DNA of 64,000 nt from Omphiscola glabra (lineage: Eukaryota > Mollusca > Gastropoda > Lymnaeidae), in assembly GCA_964017045.1 (NCBI GenBank), contig OZ024809.1, positions 29,719,354 to 29,783,353 on the forward strand, in the 5' to 3' direction. The position numbers and the translations under genes were made by a program. Positions 56,901-64,000 of the stretch are shown piece by piece. The notes under the pieces were generated by a model that searched no databases, had not been told where the DNA came from, and saw nothing but the letters and a program-made list of their open reading frames with translations. Position 1 is the first letter of the stretch. Each line of letters begins with the position of its first letter.

Positions 56901-57478
56901 TAGCAAACGTTTTTCTGTCTGGGTGAGTGATTTAGCAAACGTTTTTCTGTCTGGGTGAGTGATTTAGCAAACGCTTTTCTGTCCAGGTGAGTGATTTAGC
57001 AAACGCTTTTTTGTCTGGGTGAGTAATTTAGCAAACGCTGTTCTGTCTTGGTGAGTAATTTAGCAAACGCTTTTCTGTCTTGGTGAGTGATTTAGCAAAC
57101 GCTTTTCTGTCTGGGTGAGTGACTTGGCACACGCTTGTCGTTGAGTGTTGGGACTGTGTTTAAGTTCACAATCTACTGCGCTGAATCGAAGACCTACAGC
57201 AATTTTAAACAACACCAAAAAACACCACCAAAAAAAACACCACCAAAAAAACACCCAAAAAACAACACCACCAAAAAAAAACACCACCAAAAAAAAACAC
57301 CACCAAAAAACCTTAACAAAAAACACAAACAAAAACAACAGGTGTGTTATTAAGCTACTCACCAGGCCAAAGTAAATATCATCAGTACACATAAAATGCT
57401 TGTCATAGGTCCAACTACACGTCTGCTACTGTTCCGCCTGGATAACGCCTGGGGCGGCGAGCTCATCTTGCCCGGCAT
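41801..57478 (-). CDS. nine-exon gene for a predicted secreted/type II membrane glycoprotein, 456 residues
   Basis: Assembled from consensus splice sites on the minus strand: 57478-57363, 51885-51742, 50585-50423, 48533-48400, 47207-47030, 46505-46316, 45405-45308, 43681-43487 and 41953-41801. All eight junctions keep frame and the total is 457 codons with the stop. The N-terminus is basic (LSRRNSSRR), then hydrophobic (MTSILCVLMIFTLA, ~25-38), giving a signal peptide or anchor; starting at Met25 would give a clean signal peptide. Eight N-glycosylation sequons (58, 76, 94, 193, 345, 376, 398, 411) and six cysteines beyond the hydrophobic segment (66, 87, 123, 139, 342, 350) fit the secretory route. 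The rest looks mainly helical, with one beta-like stretch (TVEIIFVQFRF) and a basic C-terminus. I do not recognise the family. Introns hold many transposons and arrays. Confidence 0.82.
43487..43681 (-). CDS. exon 8 of the glycoprotein gene
   Basis: Acceptor GCATTTTTCAG, donor AAAGAA|GTGAGT. Residues 342-406 with CQGNKTLACKRIRELRRSLK and three sequons (NKT, NMT, NLT). Confidence 0.9.
43890..44065. repeat. imperfect ~55-bp repeat in intron 7
   Basis: CACAACTCTAGGCT and AAAGNCTACAGC motifs recur four or five times with variable spacing. Confidence 0.5.
44522..44813. mobile_element. mariner-like foldback MITE, copy 2
   Basis: Flanked by TA (44520-44521 and 44814-44815). Left arm CCGGAAATTTGATCGAAAGA and a complementary right arm ending TGTCCGGA. 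Central ATATTATATAGTAAAACAAA as in copy 1. Intronic. Confidence 0.87.
45308..45405 (-). CDS. exon 7 of the glycoprotein gene
   Basis: Acceptor TTTGATCCTAACAG, donor AAATTG|GTAACT. Residues 309 (shared) to 341 with FRNPNPLTWEDTSMLEVSLD. Confidence 0.87.
45825..46045. repeat. ~36-bp tandem repeat, ~6 units
   Basis: The unit contains TTAATGGGCCCTAATGGCTT and TTTAAGCTATTTTGG. In intron 6. Confidence 0.92.
46316..46505 (-). CDS. exon 6 of the glycoprotein gene
   Basis: Acceptor CCACTTTACAG, donor GGCAG|GTAAAG. Residues 246-308 with KKFDMANWDRAVREVEIQEM and HLEYEFFPFIDSA. Confidence 0.88.
47030..47207 (-). CDS. exon 5 of the glycoprotein gene
   Basis: Acceptor TTCTGTCAACAG, donor GTTACC|GTAAGT. 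Residues 187-245 with DKYYLRNRSYGTVEIIFVQF and a charged SEKDKEDAKK segment. Confidence 0.88.
47310..47470 (-). mobile_element. LINE 3' fragment (family B), 3' UTR only
   Basis: Matches the 3' ends at 20960-21165 and 26372-26500: GATCATTCTGGCTCCTATGC, GGGGTTCGCGATGTAGCTG and GGTATTAAGAACTGGGGGTT. It lies in intron 4 in the same orientation as the host gene. Confidence 0.75.
47546..47977. mobile_element. long-TIR foldback element with 10-bp flanking repeat (Mutator-like?)
   Basis: Inverted arms of about 190 bp each: left CTATTGGTACCCGGGTACCA ... ATGAGGTATCAAATGAAAGA ... AAATGACATCC; right arm complementary, ending GGTACCCGGGTACCAATAGG. The centre is a short unique GC-rich segment (GGCGGCGCTGCGTGTCCGGG). 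TTCAAACATT occurs directly on both sides (47536-47545 and 47978-47987). Long TIRs and a 9-10 bp duplication suit a MULE; this is inference. In intron 4. Confidence 0.75.
48075..48335. repeat. ~72-bp tandem repeat, ~3.5 units
   Basis: AAGCAGATATATTGCATATT, TTAATCAAGTGTTTAGCTAG and ATAAATTGCAGTTGATAATA recur. In intron 4, ending about 65 bp from exon 4. Confidence 0.88.
48400..48533 (-). CDS. exon 4 of the glycoprotein gene
   Basis: Acceptor TTCTTTGTGACAG, donor TACAA|GTAATC. Residues 142-185 with KLTFSEKTMVRAFVGYFRKS. A 26-bp array begins only about 40 bp upstream of the acceptor. Confidence 0.85.
48575..49100. repeat. 26-bp minisatellite, ~20 virtually identical units
   Basis: The unit contains TTTTCCCACTTCACATTCTA plus TATATA. 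Units appear identical throughout, implying recent expansion. All plus-strand frames are open because the unit has no stop and 26 is not a multiple of three. In intron 3 next to exon 4. Confidence 0.97.
49370..49872. repeat. ~103-bp tandem repeat, 5 units
   Basis: TGCGTGCTGGTGCGCCCTGA recurs at ~49424, 49529, 49632, 49735 and 49838. Also GGCCTAATATTTGAGTCAAT and CTCTAAAATCGTTTGTTAAA. In intron 3. Confidence 0.95.
49925..50195. repeat. 30-bp array containing telomere-like TTAGGG motifs, ~9 units
   Basis: The unit contains TTAGGGATACATTTAGGGTT and CAGGTTAGGT. Each unit has two TTAGGG hexamers, the metazoan telomere repeat, mixed with variants. In intron 3, directly after the 103-bp array. Confidence 0.93.
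50423..50585 (-). CDS. exon 3 of the glycoprotein gene
   Basis: Acceptor CTATTTTTAG, donor GTGTCG|GTAAGC. Residues 88-141 with LLQAGNITTLENSVTDYRNV and KYIGLCGGEAASYLGILNKG. Confidence 0.87.
50866..51049. mobile_element. hAT-type miniature element (GTTGTGCAGG family), copy 2
   Basis: CTTGCACATCATACGGCCCG at the left, and CGGCCCGCCTTACATTTTGA followed by GTTGTGCAGGCCCG at the right, match 18057-18309. The left boundary is approximate. Flanks GATCTAAA and GATCAACA match at 6 of 8. It is inserted into the 21-bp repeat that follows. Confidence 0.7.
51050..51168. repeat. ~21-bp tandem repeat
   Basis: ACAGCACTGGAATGATCTAC units, five or six, decaying rightward. One unit (CAGCACTGAAATGATCTA) lies left of the inserted element near 50840. 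Confidence 0.8.
51395..51570. mobile_element. SPIN-like hAT non-autonomous element, copy 3
   Basis: Left end CAGTGGTTCTCAACCTTCCT; right end, inverted, CAGCGGTTCTCAACCTGTGG. Flanks CATTAAAG and CATTAATG (7 of 8). The interior has CTCATGTTGTGGCGACCCCC and GATGGTCTTAGGCGACCCCT. In intron 2. Confidence 0.88.
51742..51885 (-). CDS. exon 2 of the glycoprotein gene
   Basis: Acceptor TTTCTCTCCCCAG, donor GCATG|GTAAGC. Residues 40-86 with SMHIKAFEYQHKFNKTLELG and ECPQRELVNPRNGTYKTYRT. The acceptor region has spawned a minisatellite just upstream (51905-52115). Confidence 0.85.
51905..52115. repeat. ~53-bp minisatellite derived from the exon 2 splice acceptor, 4 units
   Basis: Each unit has GTGACGGGCGTGTTGGGAAT and AGAAATTTGATATGTCAATG. 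The proximal end matches the exon 2 boundary itself, GTGACGGGCGTGCTGGGGAG. On the minus strand the true acceptor reads CCCCAG|CACGCCCGTCAC and the copies read TCCCAACACGCCCGTCAC or CTCAACATGCCCGTCAC, so the AG is lost in every copy. Confidence 0.85.
52375..52727. mobile_element. hAT-type miniature element (GGGCAAAC family)
   Basis: Ends CAGGGGTGGGCAAACTTG and, inverted, CAGGGGTGGGCAAACTGC (16 of 18). Perfect 8-bp duplication ACCTAGGG at 52367-52374 and 52728-52735. The interior has GAGGGCCACATTGACATATG and GGGCCGCATGCGGCCCGC. In intron 1. Confidence 0.93.
52740..53300. other. intronic sequence, no exon assigned
   Basis: GC-rich patch at 52880-53000 is open on both strands, but no splice pair in the phase required by exons 1 and 2 was found. 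The remainder is AT-rich. Confidence 0.4.
53321..53515. mobile_element. SPIN-like hAT non-autonomous element, copy 4
   Basis: Left end CAGTGGTTCTCAACCTTCCT; right end, inverted, CAGTGGTTCTCAACCTGTGG. Flanks TCTTACAG and TCTTACGG (7 of 8). A poly-C run interrupts GTTGTGACCGACC. In intron 1. Confidence 0.88.
53530..56175. other. intronic sequence with homopolymer and purine runs
   Basis: Contains poly-G at ~53574, poly-C at ~53685 and ~54449, a GGGGCTGCCTGGGTG remnant at ~53913 resembling the GGCGTAG hAT family, a GAGAGA run at 54375-54395 and a TG/AG microsatellite at ~55390-55418. A short frame at 53690-53630 (minus) reads MAHLDFLYMKAIKPTDKL before GTGAGC, but its phase does not fit the gene. 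Confidence 0.4.
56180..56462. repeat. 18-bp minisatellite, ~16 units, open on both strands
   Basis: Unit GAGATTGAAGTGAGTGGG with GAGGTG alternates. The frames EIEVSG (plus) and LQSPHS (minus) are repeat-derived. In intron 1. Confidence 0.95.
56575..57125. repeat. ~32-bp minisatellite interrupted by an hAT-type element
   Basis: The unit contains GGGTGAGTGATTTAGCAAAC and GCTTTTCTGTCT. Diverged units lie at 56585-56690 and eight regular ones after the element at 56693-56852. Confidence 0.9.
56693..56852. mobile_element. hAT-type miniature element (GGTCGGCA family), copy 2
   Basis: Ends TAGTGGTCGGCAATTC and, inverted, TAGTAGTCGGCAAACT. Flanks GTCTAGGT and GCCTAGTT (6 of 8). The interior has CGCGAGCCGCATGCGGCTCT. 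It splits the 32-bp minisatellite. Confidence 0.8.
57205..57345. repeat. A-rich CACCAAAAAA repeat
   Basis: Imperfect CACCAAAAAAA units. It lies just 3' of exon 1 of the minus-strand gene, within intron 1. Confidence 0.88.
57363..57478 (-). CDS. exon 1 (coding part) of the glycoprotein gene
   Basis: From ATG at 57478; residues 1-38 plus two bases. Donor GGCCTG|GTGAGT. The base before ATG follows a possible acceptor (CTGTGATCAGCAG), so a further 5' noncoding exon may exist upstream. TG joins C of the next exon to give Cys39. Confidence 0.7.
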
Positions 57479-57649
57479 CCTGCTGATCACAGAAACATAT
57501 CAGTACATTAGTGGCGATACCAGTTTTTGTTCATTAATAAAACTTGTCGCACAGCTGACAATATCAAGGAGACGGCAAAGGCTAATGAATGGAAGATGCG
57601 TTCAAGCCGAGCAAATGAAACAGTGGAGAAAGGGTATGTGGCCGCTCGA

Positions 57650-57957
57650 ATCGAAAGACAGGACAAAAGATAAGAACGTTTTGGCTAAGGGCCCAGTCTT
57701 GGCGGACAGGACAAAAGATAAGAAAGTTTTGGCTAAGGGCCCATCCTCGGCGGACAGGACAAAAGATAAGAACGTTTTGGCTAAGGGCCCATTCTTGGCG
57801 GACAGGACAAAAGATAAGAACGTTTTGGCTAAGGGCCCATTCTTGGCGGACAGGACAAAAGATAAGAACGTTTTGGCTAAGGGCCCATTCTTGGCGGACA
57901 GGACAAAAGATAAGAACGTTTTGGCTAAGGGCCCATTCTTGGCGGACAGGACAAATG
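57650..57957. repeat. 48-bp minisatellite, 6 units, open on both strands
   Basis: The unit contains GGACAGGACAAAAGATAAGA and TTTTGGCTAAGGGCCCATTC. The 16-codon period (DRTKDKNVLAKGPFLA on plus) keeps the frame open. No domain beyond the repeat is recognised. Confidence 0.92.
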
Positions 57958-58074
57958 AAAATACGACAAGAAATCGGAACTGGCTTTTAAAAAAAAAACT
58001 CAAGTGGTCGCCATTGTTATCGCCGGAAGTTATTGTTACTGACAGCAAAGGCGTGGTAGTTCGTTGCACGTGAT

Positions 58075-58300
58075 GTCGGGGGAAGGGGGAAACGGGACAT
58101 TTGAAGTCAAGGGGACCGCCGTTAAGTCAAGGGGACCGCTGTTAAGTCCAGGTTGATATTTTACGTAAGTCTTAGTATGTCTAAACCGAGGGGACAATCT
58201 AAGTCAAAGATACATGCGTATGTCAAGCAGATATTCGTAAACCAAGGGGGACGTTCGTATGTCAAGCAGATATGCGTTAGTGAAGGGGAGAAACATATGT
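58075..58300. repeat. short imperfect tandem repeats
   Basis: AAGTCAAGGGGACCGC(C/T)GTT twice or three times, and TATGTCAAGCAGATAT twice. Confidence 0.6.
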
Positions 58301-59740
58301 CTTTAAAACAGTGGTCTGGAATGGCTTCAGAGCAGCACTCTCTCACGTATAAACTAGAGAAAGTGGTAAAAAAAAACAACATAAAACTTTATCACAGAAA
58401 ACACTGTCATAGAAAACAAAATCCACACATAAGGTGTTAACGAGTATGGTGGACTTAACACCAACCGACACCCATAAAAACGCTTACAAGGTGTCTAGTG
58501 GTGTGTCCAGTGTCATAACTATACTGGGAAAACCATTAAAATTCGATGATGTGTCCGGCTCTGGGCGAATTACGATGACATCTGAATTACACTTGGGTAA
58601 AACATTATTTATGGGTAAATCGGTGTACACTTTAACACTAACCTGCAGCTAACAGATTGGCACAGCGCTGTAACAGACAGGTAATCAATACACTCCACTT
58701 AAAAAGCTAGAATCGCTTGTTTCCCCGGGGACATTTCATATTTATACCAAAATGAGACAGGAAATCAACTGGAGTAACGCCTCCCCCCCCCCCCCCCAAC
58801 CGCAGCGGCACTAATTAAAGCATGACAAAAATAATTGGCCGACACTCCCACGACGCGTGCGCTAAAAATAGATCGATAGAAGTCTCCGGGGCAATAATTT
58901 GAACGCGTATTTTCCCAATTAATTGTAGTTACGATATTTTAAATCGTACCGGTACGTCACGTGTCTTACTGTATGAAAATAGGGGTCTAATAGTTTAATT
59001 CATGTTAGAGCCCCTACTAGAGGAAATCTGTCTGCGTATCAATATATATATATATTATACGTCATAAAATATAGTTTCATGTAATATAAATATGCAGACC
59101 GATTACTAATATGAGAAGGAAAACGCGTCTACAATACCCTTAGCATAGTTTTTGTTAACAATTAAATGGAAAGAAATTAACAATGAAATCTCCCGCCGCG
59201 TTAATTCCCCGAACTCCCGATGCTGATCGATGGCTCAAACTCTTCAAGTTTAACACCGTAACCTGCCTTATGGTATGAGTTTTAACGACAACCCCCCCCC
59301 CCCCCCTTTTCCAAATCGCATCAAATTCTTTGAGTGACGATACCACGTGAAAACAGACCTAATTTGTACAGTGTCACCAGACTCTTAGCCTTTATAAGGT
59401 TGCGCAAATCTGACCTCTGCCCGCATCGACCAAGCCTTTACTGTCTGGAGTTAACTGCTCTTGACTGTCTCCGTCACTTCCGTTATTTGTTGCGTTGTTG
59501 TTAGTCCCAGTGTCTGGTTTTTTTTCCTGAGATTTGTTTTTATTTTATAAGCTGCATTTTGTGGCTCACGCCATTCCCATTTGTGTTGCCAATGTAAGTT
59601 TCCAGGTCATGGTAGAACAATGAAGCGCATGGCCCGGCAAGGGCTCTTAGTAGGGGGAGGGGGGGGGTCGTTATCTTAATACAAGAGGCGTACCGAATAC
59701 GGTGTGAAAAATCCACTTGGTGCATGGCCAATTTGTCACC
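58300..59740. other. no gene seen
   Basis: Unique sequence with poly-C runs at ~58783 and ~59290 and a short AT microsatellite at ~59043. The open frame at 58434-58652 (plus) has no recognisable domain. Confidence 0.4.
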
Positions 59741-59744
59741 CGGC

Positions 59745-60128
59745 ACGACCTAGCAAACAAAGGCGTATTTAGCACACCAAATGGCGTACCTAGCAACCAA
59801 AGGCGTACCTAGCAACCAAAGGCGTACCAGCAACCAAAGGCGTACCAGCAACCAAAGGCGTACCAAGCAACCAAAGGCGTACCAGCAACCAAAGGCGTAC
59901 CAGCAACCAAAGGCGTACCTCGCAACCAAATGCGTACCTAGCAATCAAAGGCGTACTTAGCAAACCAAAGGCGTACCTATAGCAACCAGAGGGGTACTTA
60001 GCAAAGCAAAGGCGTTCCAAGCAACCAAATGCGTACATAGCATCTAAGGGCGTACCTAGTAACCAAAGGCGCACCTCGTGACCAAAGCTGTACCTCGCAA
60101 CCAAAGGCGTATCTAGCAACCACCACAA
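59745..60128. repeat. ~18-bp minisatellite, ~20 units
   Basis: Unit GCAACCAAAGGCGTACCTA with 17-19 bp length variants and ACCAGCAACC junctions. Confidence 0.92.
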
Positions 60129-60129
60129 G

Positions 60130-60870
60130 GACGCCCCTACCGAATAATGGCCCCGTTCTAGCGCTCTGAAAAAAAATCCTCTCCTTGCAAATTAAACAGG
60201 AGTGATACATTATTGCCACTGTCCTCCGAGTTTGAAACCAGTGACACGCATCTCCATCTCTTCTGTGGACCACTCACTCTCGGCAGGTCTGCCATCTGCG
60301 GTGACGCACCACTCCTTTGTTTCCACAGATCACTGTTGGCAGATGTGATACAGAATTTAAAATATAAAAAAAAAATTAACCCAGTGTTTCGTCACAATAT
60401 CACCATGTGGAATTAATCAGACACTCTCCTAATAACAATCTTCAATTTCCCTGTATTTCTTTTCTTATTTCATATATGTTATATATCTCCAACACATTTT
60501 TTTTTATATCCGTTAAGATCTTACTTTTCACCATAACAATCCATAAACTCTTTCACTTCCTGTAATCTTGGTTTTGAAAAATCCAACTTCCGGCAATAAC
60601 AATGGCGAACAATTAAGTTTTTTTTTTAAAACTAAGTGTCTATTTTTTGGTCGTACTTTTATTTGTCCTGCCTACAGAGGAAGGCTCTTGGCCGAAACGT
60701 TCTGATCTTATTCTAGATACCTTTCCATGACACGGCTTGAGCGCGGTCCTTTCGTTTATTACAGAATGAAACAATGGCCGCCATTTTGGTGTGGTGTATA
60801 CCAAGTTACCACGTTTCAATTTCAGCCATTCCATGAAAGGTCACATCCGTATCCCCCATATCACTTCCGA
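60130..60870. other. no gene assigned; possible dispersed repeat at 60660-60740
   Basis: GAGGAAGGCTCTTGGCCGAA followed by ACGTTCTGATCTTATTC has the flavour of a retroelement 3' region but was not matched elsewhere in the window. Confidence 0.3.
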
Positions 60871-60876
60871 ACCGTA

Positions 60877-61073
60877 TCCGGAAATTTGATCGAAAGAAAT
60901 TTCGTCGACGGAAAATTATTTTGTTTTACTGTATAGTATAGCGCGTTCAAAAAGAAATTTGACGAAAATTTTAACGTCTGAACTGAAAAAAAAGATTCGA
61001 CCAAATTTCCGTTCGATCAAATTTCCGTCGATCAATTTTCCGTCGACGAAATTTCTTTCGATCAAATTTCCGG
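60877..61073. mobile_element. mariner-like foldback MITE, copy 3 (inverted, internally deleted)
   Basis: Flanked by TA (60875-60876 and 61074-61075). TCCGGAAATTTGATCGAAAG at the left and complementary CTTTCGATCAAATTTCCGG at the right. It is in the opposite orientation to copies 1 and 2. About 90 bp of the left arm is missing, joining GGAAAATTA directly to the central TTTTGTTTTACTG. Confidence 0.87.
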
Positions 61074-61264
61074 TAACCCAAAACCCTAAAACCCAAGAGT
61101 CCATTCACGGGAGGAGACGCAACGATGGAATGTTCACTGGAAATAGGTCAACCCTCTCTGGCATGAAACAATTCTTTTTATTTGAGAGAGTAACTCCCCC
61201 CACCCCACCAAAAAAAAAACCCACACATACACACACAGAAACTCACATACAAGCACCCCTTTCA

Positions 61265-61650
61265 AAAAATGATTTATTTCTTCCAGGAACTCTCTACAAT
61301 GGAGATCACAGGCCAGCCTTGTCTTGCGTCATCGTCTACGTCTCCCCGAGGAGGGGGAGGGTAGAAAAATACCAGATACTGACTCATATGTGACCTGGAA
61401 AAAGTTCAGGTCGGGAGACATTCTGTTCCGACTCCAGATCCACAGTCACCAGTCCCGTGTTTATTACACCAGGCCAAAGTGGGAAATTCCCGATTCTGCG
61501 ACTGTCCACTGAATTTTCCCACCTTGTTTACGATGCAGTGCAGAGTCGGCGAGGGATAGATTATCAACGTGAGGAGGTGGGGCTGTGGGTGGCGGGAGAG
61601 GACAATGCTACTGGGGAACGTGTGGAACTCAGGAATACCATCAATTAGTT
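61265..61650 (+). other. unique, relatively GC-rich segment with possible exon remnants
   Basis: After TTTATTTCTTCCAG, overlapping frames read LYNGDHRPALSCVIVYVSPR, then VTWKKFRSGDILFRLQIHSH, then SRRGIDYQREEVGLWVAGED in different phases. It could be a decayed exon or coding sequence with small frameshifts. No family recognised. Confidence 0.3.
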
Positions 61651-61734
61651 CTGCTTTGCCACTTAACCTCCTTCCCCCAACCCTCTTTTGACATGCTCAT
61701 GAGCTCCACCCTCTACAAAGCGGCCTTTATTTTA

Positions 61735-61925
61735 TGGTTATTTTAGTGTCAATATCGATTACTTTAGTGTTAGGATCGATTACGATAGGATCGATTACGA
61801 TAGGGTCAATATCGATTATGATTGGGTTAGGATCGATTACGATAGGGTCAATATCGATTACGATAGGGTCGATTTCGATAGGGTCAGTATCGATTACGAT
61901 ATGGTCAATGTCGATTATGTAGGCC
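61735..61925. repeat. ATCGATTACGATAGGGTCAA-type array
   Basis: Loose 12-24 bp units of ATCGATTACGATAGG and GTCAATATCG, open on both strands. Confidence 0.9.
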
Positions 61926-62059
61926 AGTCGCATGTATCACAGACGAGGTGATAGGATTGACGACTACGCAAGTGGAGGGTGGGATGGAGATAGTGACTAA
62001 TCGATCAATGGCAAAACACATTTATATTTCTAATTTGCGCTTCGCAAGAGATATAATAA

Positions 62060-62280
62060 TAATATACTAAACCATACTATACTATACCATACTATACTAT
62101 ACCATACTATACTATACTATACTATACTATACCATACTATACTATACCATACTATACTATACTATACCATACTATACTATACTATACCATACTATACTAT
62201 ACTATACCATACTATACTATACTTTACCATACTATGCTATACTTTACCATACTATGCTATACAATACTATGCTATACACT
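62060..62280. repeat. ACTAT/ACCAT pentanucleotide array
   Basis: Near-pure ACTAT and ACCAT units, about 43 pentamers. Confidence 0.95.
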
Positions 62281-62559
62281 TTGATATAATACACGTCAAT
62301 TTACTTTTAATAATCAGAATCAATAGCTGGGTCCACTGACCCGAGAGTTCCCTAAATGGCGGCCCGCCGTACGGCAACCAGTCCGCGAGCCTTACGTTGC
62401 CGGTCCACTCAGTATGAATACTTATGGTCAAACAACGAAAGAAAAGATAATTAATAATCCTGGCACCGTCCTGGTGCCGTTTCGAAACGTGTCCACCTGT
62501 CCGCCAAACTTAACAGGTTGAGAAACGCTGCACCAACCTTTAGGCATTAAATGTTGGGT

Positions 62560-63050
62560 AAAAATAAAATGTGGTTAGGCCCCGCGTTAAATCTGTGTTA
62601 GCCCTATGTTAAATCTGTTTGGGCCCTATGTTAAATCTGTTTGGGCCCTATGTTAAATCTGTTGGGCATTATGTTAAATCTGTTTGGCATTATGTTAAAT
62701 CTGTTTGGGCACTATGCTGTATCTGTTTGGGCACTATGCTGTATCTGTTTGGGCACTATGCTGTATCTGTTTGGGCACTATGCTGTATCTGTTTGGGCCC
62801 TATTTTAAATCTGAGTAAGCCCTAAGTTAAATATGTTTGGGCCATATGTTAAATCTGTTTAGGCCCTATTTTAAATCTGTTTGGGCCCTTTGTTAAATCT
62901 GAGTTAGCCCAATGTTAAATATGTTTGGGCCCTATGTTAAATCTGTTTGAGCCCTGTTAAATCTGTTTGGGCCCGATGTTAAATCTGTTTGGGACCTATG
63001 TTTAGTCAGTTAGACCCTATGTTTAACCTTGTAAAGCCCTATGTTAAATA
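62560..63050. repeat. ~21-bp minisatellite, ~22 units
   Basis: Unit GTTAAATCTGTTTGGGCCCT with CACTATGCTGTATC and TGAGTTAGCC variants. Confidence 0.93.
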
Positions 63051-63074
63051 CAATAGATTTTCACAGAGGAAGAG

Positions 63075-63350
63075 AAAAAGATGGGGTGGGTGTGGGACAA
63101 GAGGATGTGGGACAAGAGGATGGGGGACAAGGGGATGGGGGACAAGAGGATGGATAAAACAAAAGGATGGGGACAAGGGGTGGGGGAAGAGGATGGGGGA
63201 CAAGGGGATGGAGGACAAGGCGATGGGGGACAAGGGGATAAGATGGTGGGGGACAAGATGGTGGGGTATAAAGTAGGTGGGGGACAAGGGGGTTGGGGAC
63301 AATATGGTTGGGGCAAGGGGTGGGGGACAATATTGTGGGGGTAGACAAGT
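63075..63350. repeat. G-rich minisatellite (GGGGGACAAGGGGAT type)
   Basis: 14-18 bp units of GGGGGACAAG(A/G)GGATG. Strong G/C strand asymmetry, with open frames on both strands from the repeat. Confidence 0.92.
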
Positions 63351-63689
63351 GTAAGTTAGAGCAGTGGTTCTTTATTTTTATTAGCATTTTTTTATATCGA
63401 GGGAAACGCGGGGCGGTTGGGGGGGGGAGGGATATGGTTAGAAGTCCAAATGGGGCTTCACCACGACAAGGTTAAGAACCCCTGATGATAAACCCGGTTA
63501 CATTCCACACAGCCCTTACCTCTTTAAAAAAAATCAGCAATTCATGCCCCCCCCCCCCCCCCCCTTCCTCTAAATAAAAAAAAAACACCAGTAACGAGAG
63601 ACAAGCTCTTAACGATTAATGAAGGGAATTCAACACAGTATGCAGTGCACTGCTCATCAACGCCCCAAACGGTCTCAAATTAAAGTTAA

Positions 63690-64000
63690 TTTGATGGCGA
63701 GAATAAGACTAAAATAGAATGAGGAGAAAAGATGGATGGGATTGAAAGAAGGAAAATAAATTTTTTTTTTTTTAAATAAATTTTAAAAAGTATGGTCGAA
63801 AAAAAAAAACGAAAAGAAAGAGAAGATAGAAAGAGAAGATAGAAAGAGAGAGAGAGAGATAAAGAAAAAGAAAGAGAATGATAAAAGGATAAAGAAAGAC
63901 AGAACGAGAGAAAGATATAAAAAGAAAGACATAAAAAGAAAGAGAAAGATCGAAACAAGGCACAAGAAAGAAATAAAGAACAAAAGAAAGAGAGAAATAG
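63690..64000. repeat. purine (GA/AAAG)-rich tract
   Basis: AAAGAAAGAGAAAGA-type sequence to the end of the window. The minus-strand frames rich in Phe, Ser and Leu are artefacts. Confidence 0.9.

Noticed and set aside
57396..58073. 225-codon plus-strand frame with DRTKDKNVLAKG repeats
   Set aside because: Its start is antisense to exon 1 of the minus-strand gene and its middle is a 48-bp minisatellite. No domain recognised.

Overview
This is eukaryotic (animal) nuclear DNA: AT-rich, intron-containing and extremely rich in minisatellites, long poly-G/poly-C runs and DNA transposons. A mollusc, probably a heterobranch gastropod, is the best guess. The reasons are a cluster of fast-evolving 7TM receptors with molluscan chemoreceptor character, LINE fragments of types common in molluscs, and SPIN-like hAT elements. 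The assignment is an inference.

Layout. (1) 1-22 kb holds a cluster of three paralogous two-exon 7TM receptor genes. Copy 1 is only its terminal exon (392-530, +). Copy 2 is complete (10074-10912 and 11763-11934, +). Copy 3 is complete on the opposite strand (22030-21204 and 20315-20144). All share a phase-2 intron between TM6 and TM7. Copy 1 appears to have a one-base frameshift that shortens its tail. Between them lie a 3 kb 26-bp satellite-like array and many smaller arrays. (2) 22-37 kb has no confident protein gene apart from a decayed hAT transposase. It holds two tRNA-Gly(UCC) genes, a GC-rich insertion bounded by 12-bp direct repeats, LINE 3' fragments, several hAT-type miniature elements with visible 8-bp target-site duplications, and long minisatellites. 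(3) 41.8-57.5 kb, minus strand, holds a nine-exon gene assembled here from splice sites and reading frame. It encodes a predicted 456-residue secreted or type II membrane glycoprotein of unrecognised family. All eight junctions agree in phase. Its introns are loaded with transposons and arrays. (4) 57.5-64 kb is mostly minisatellites plus one foldback element.

Most long open frames in the window are by-products of tandem repeats and are annotated as repeats. The transposon layer is the best-supported accessory content: four SPIN-like hAT elements, at least eight other hAT-type miniature elements, three mariner-like foldback elements with TA ends, one long-TIR foldback element with a 10-bp flanking repeat, and several LINE 3' ends.
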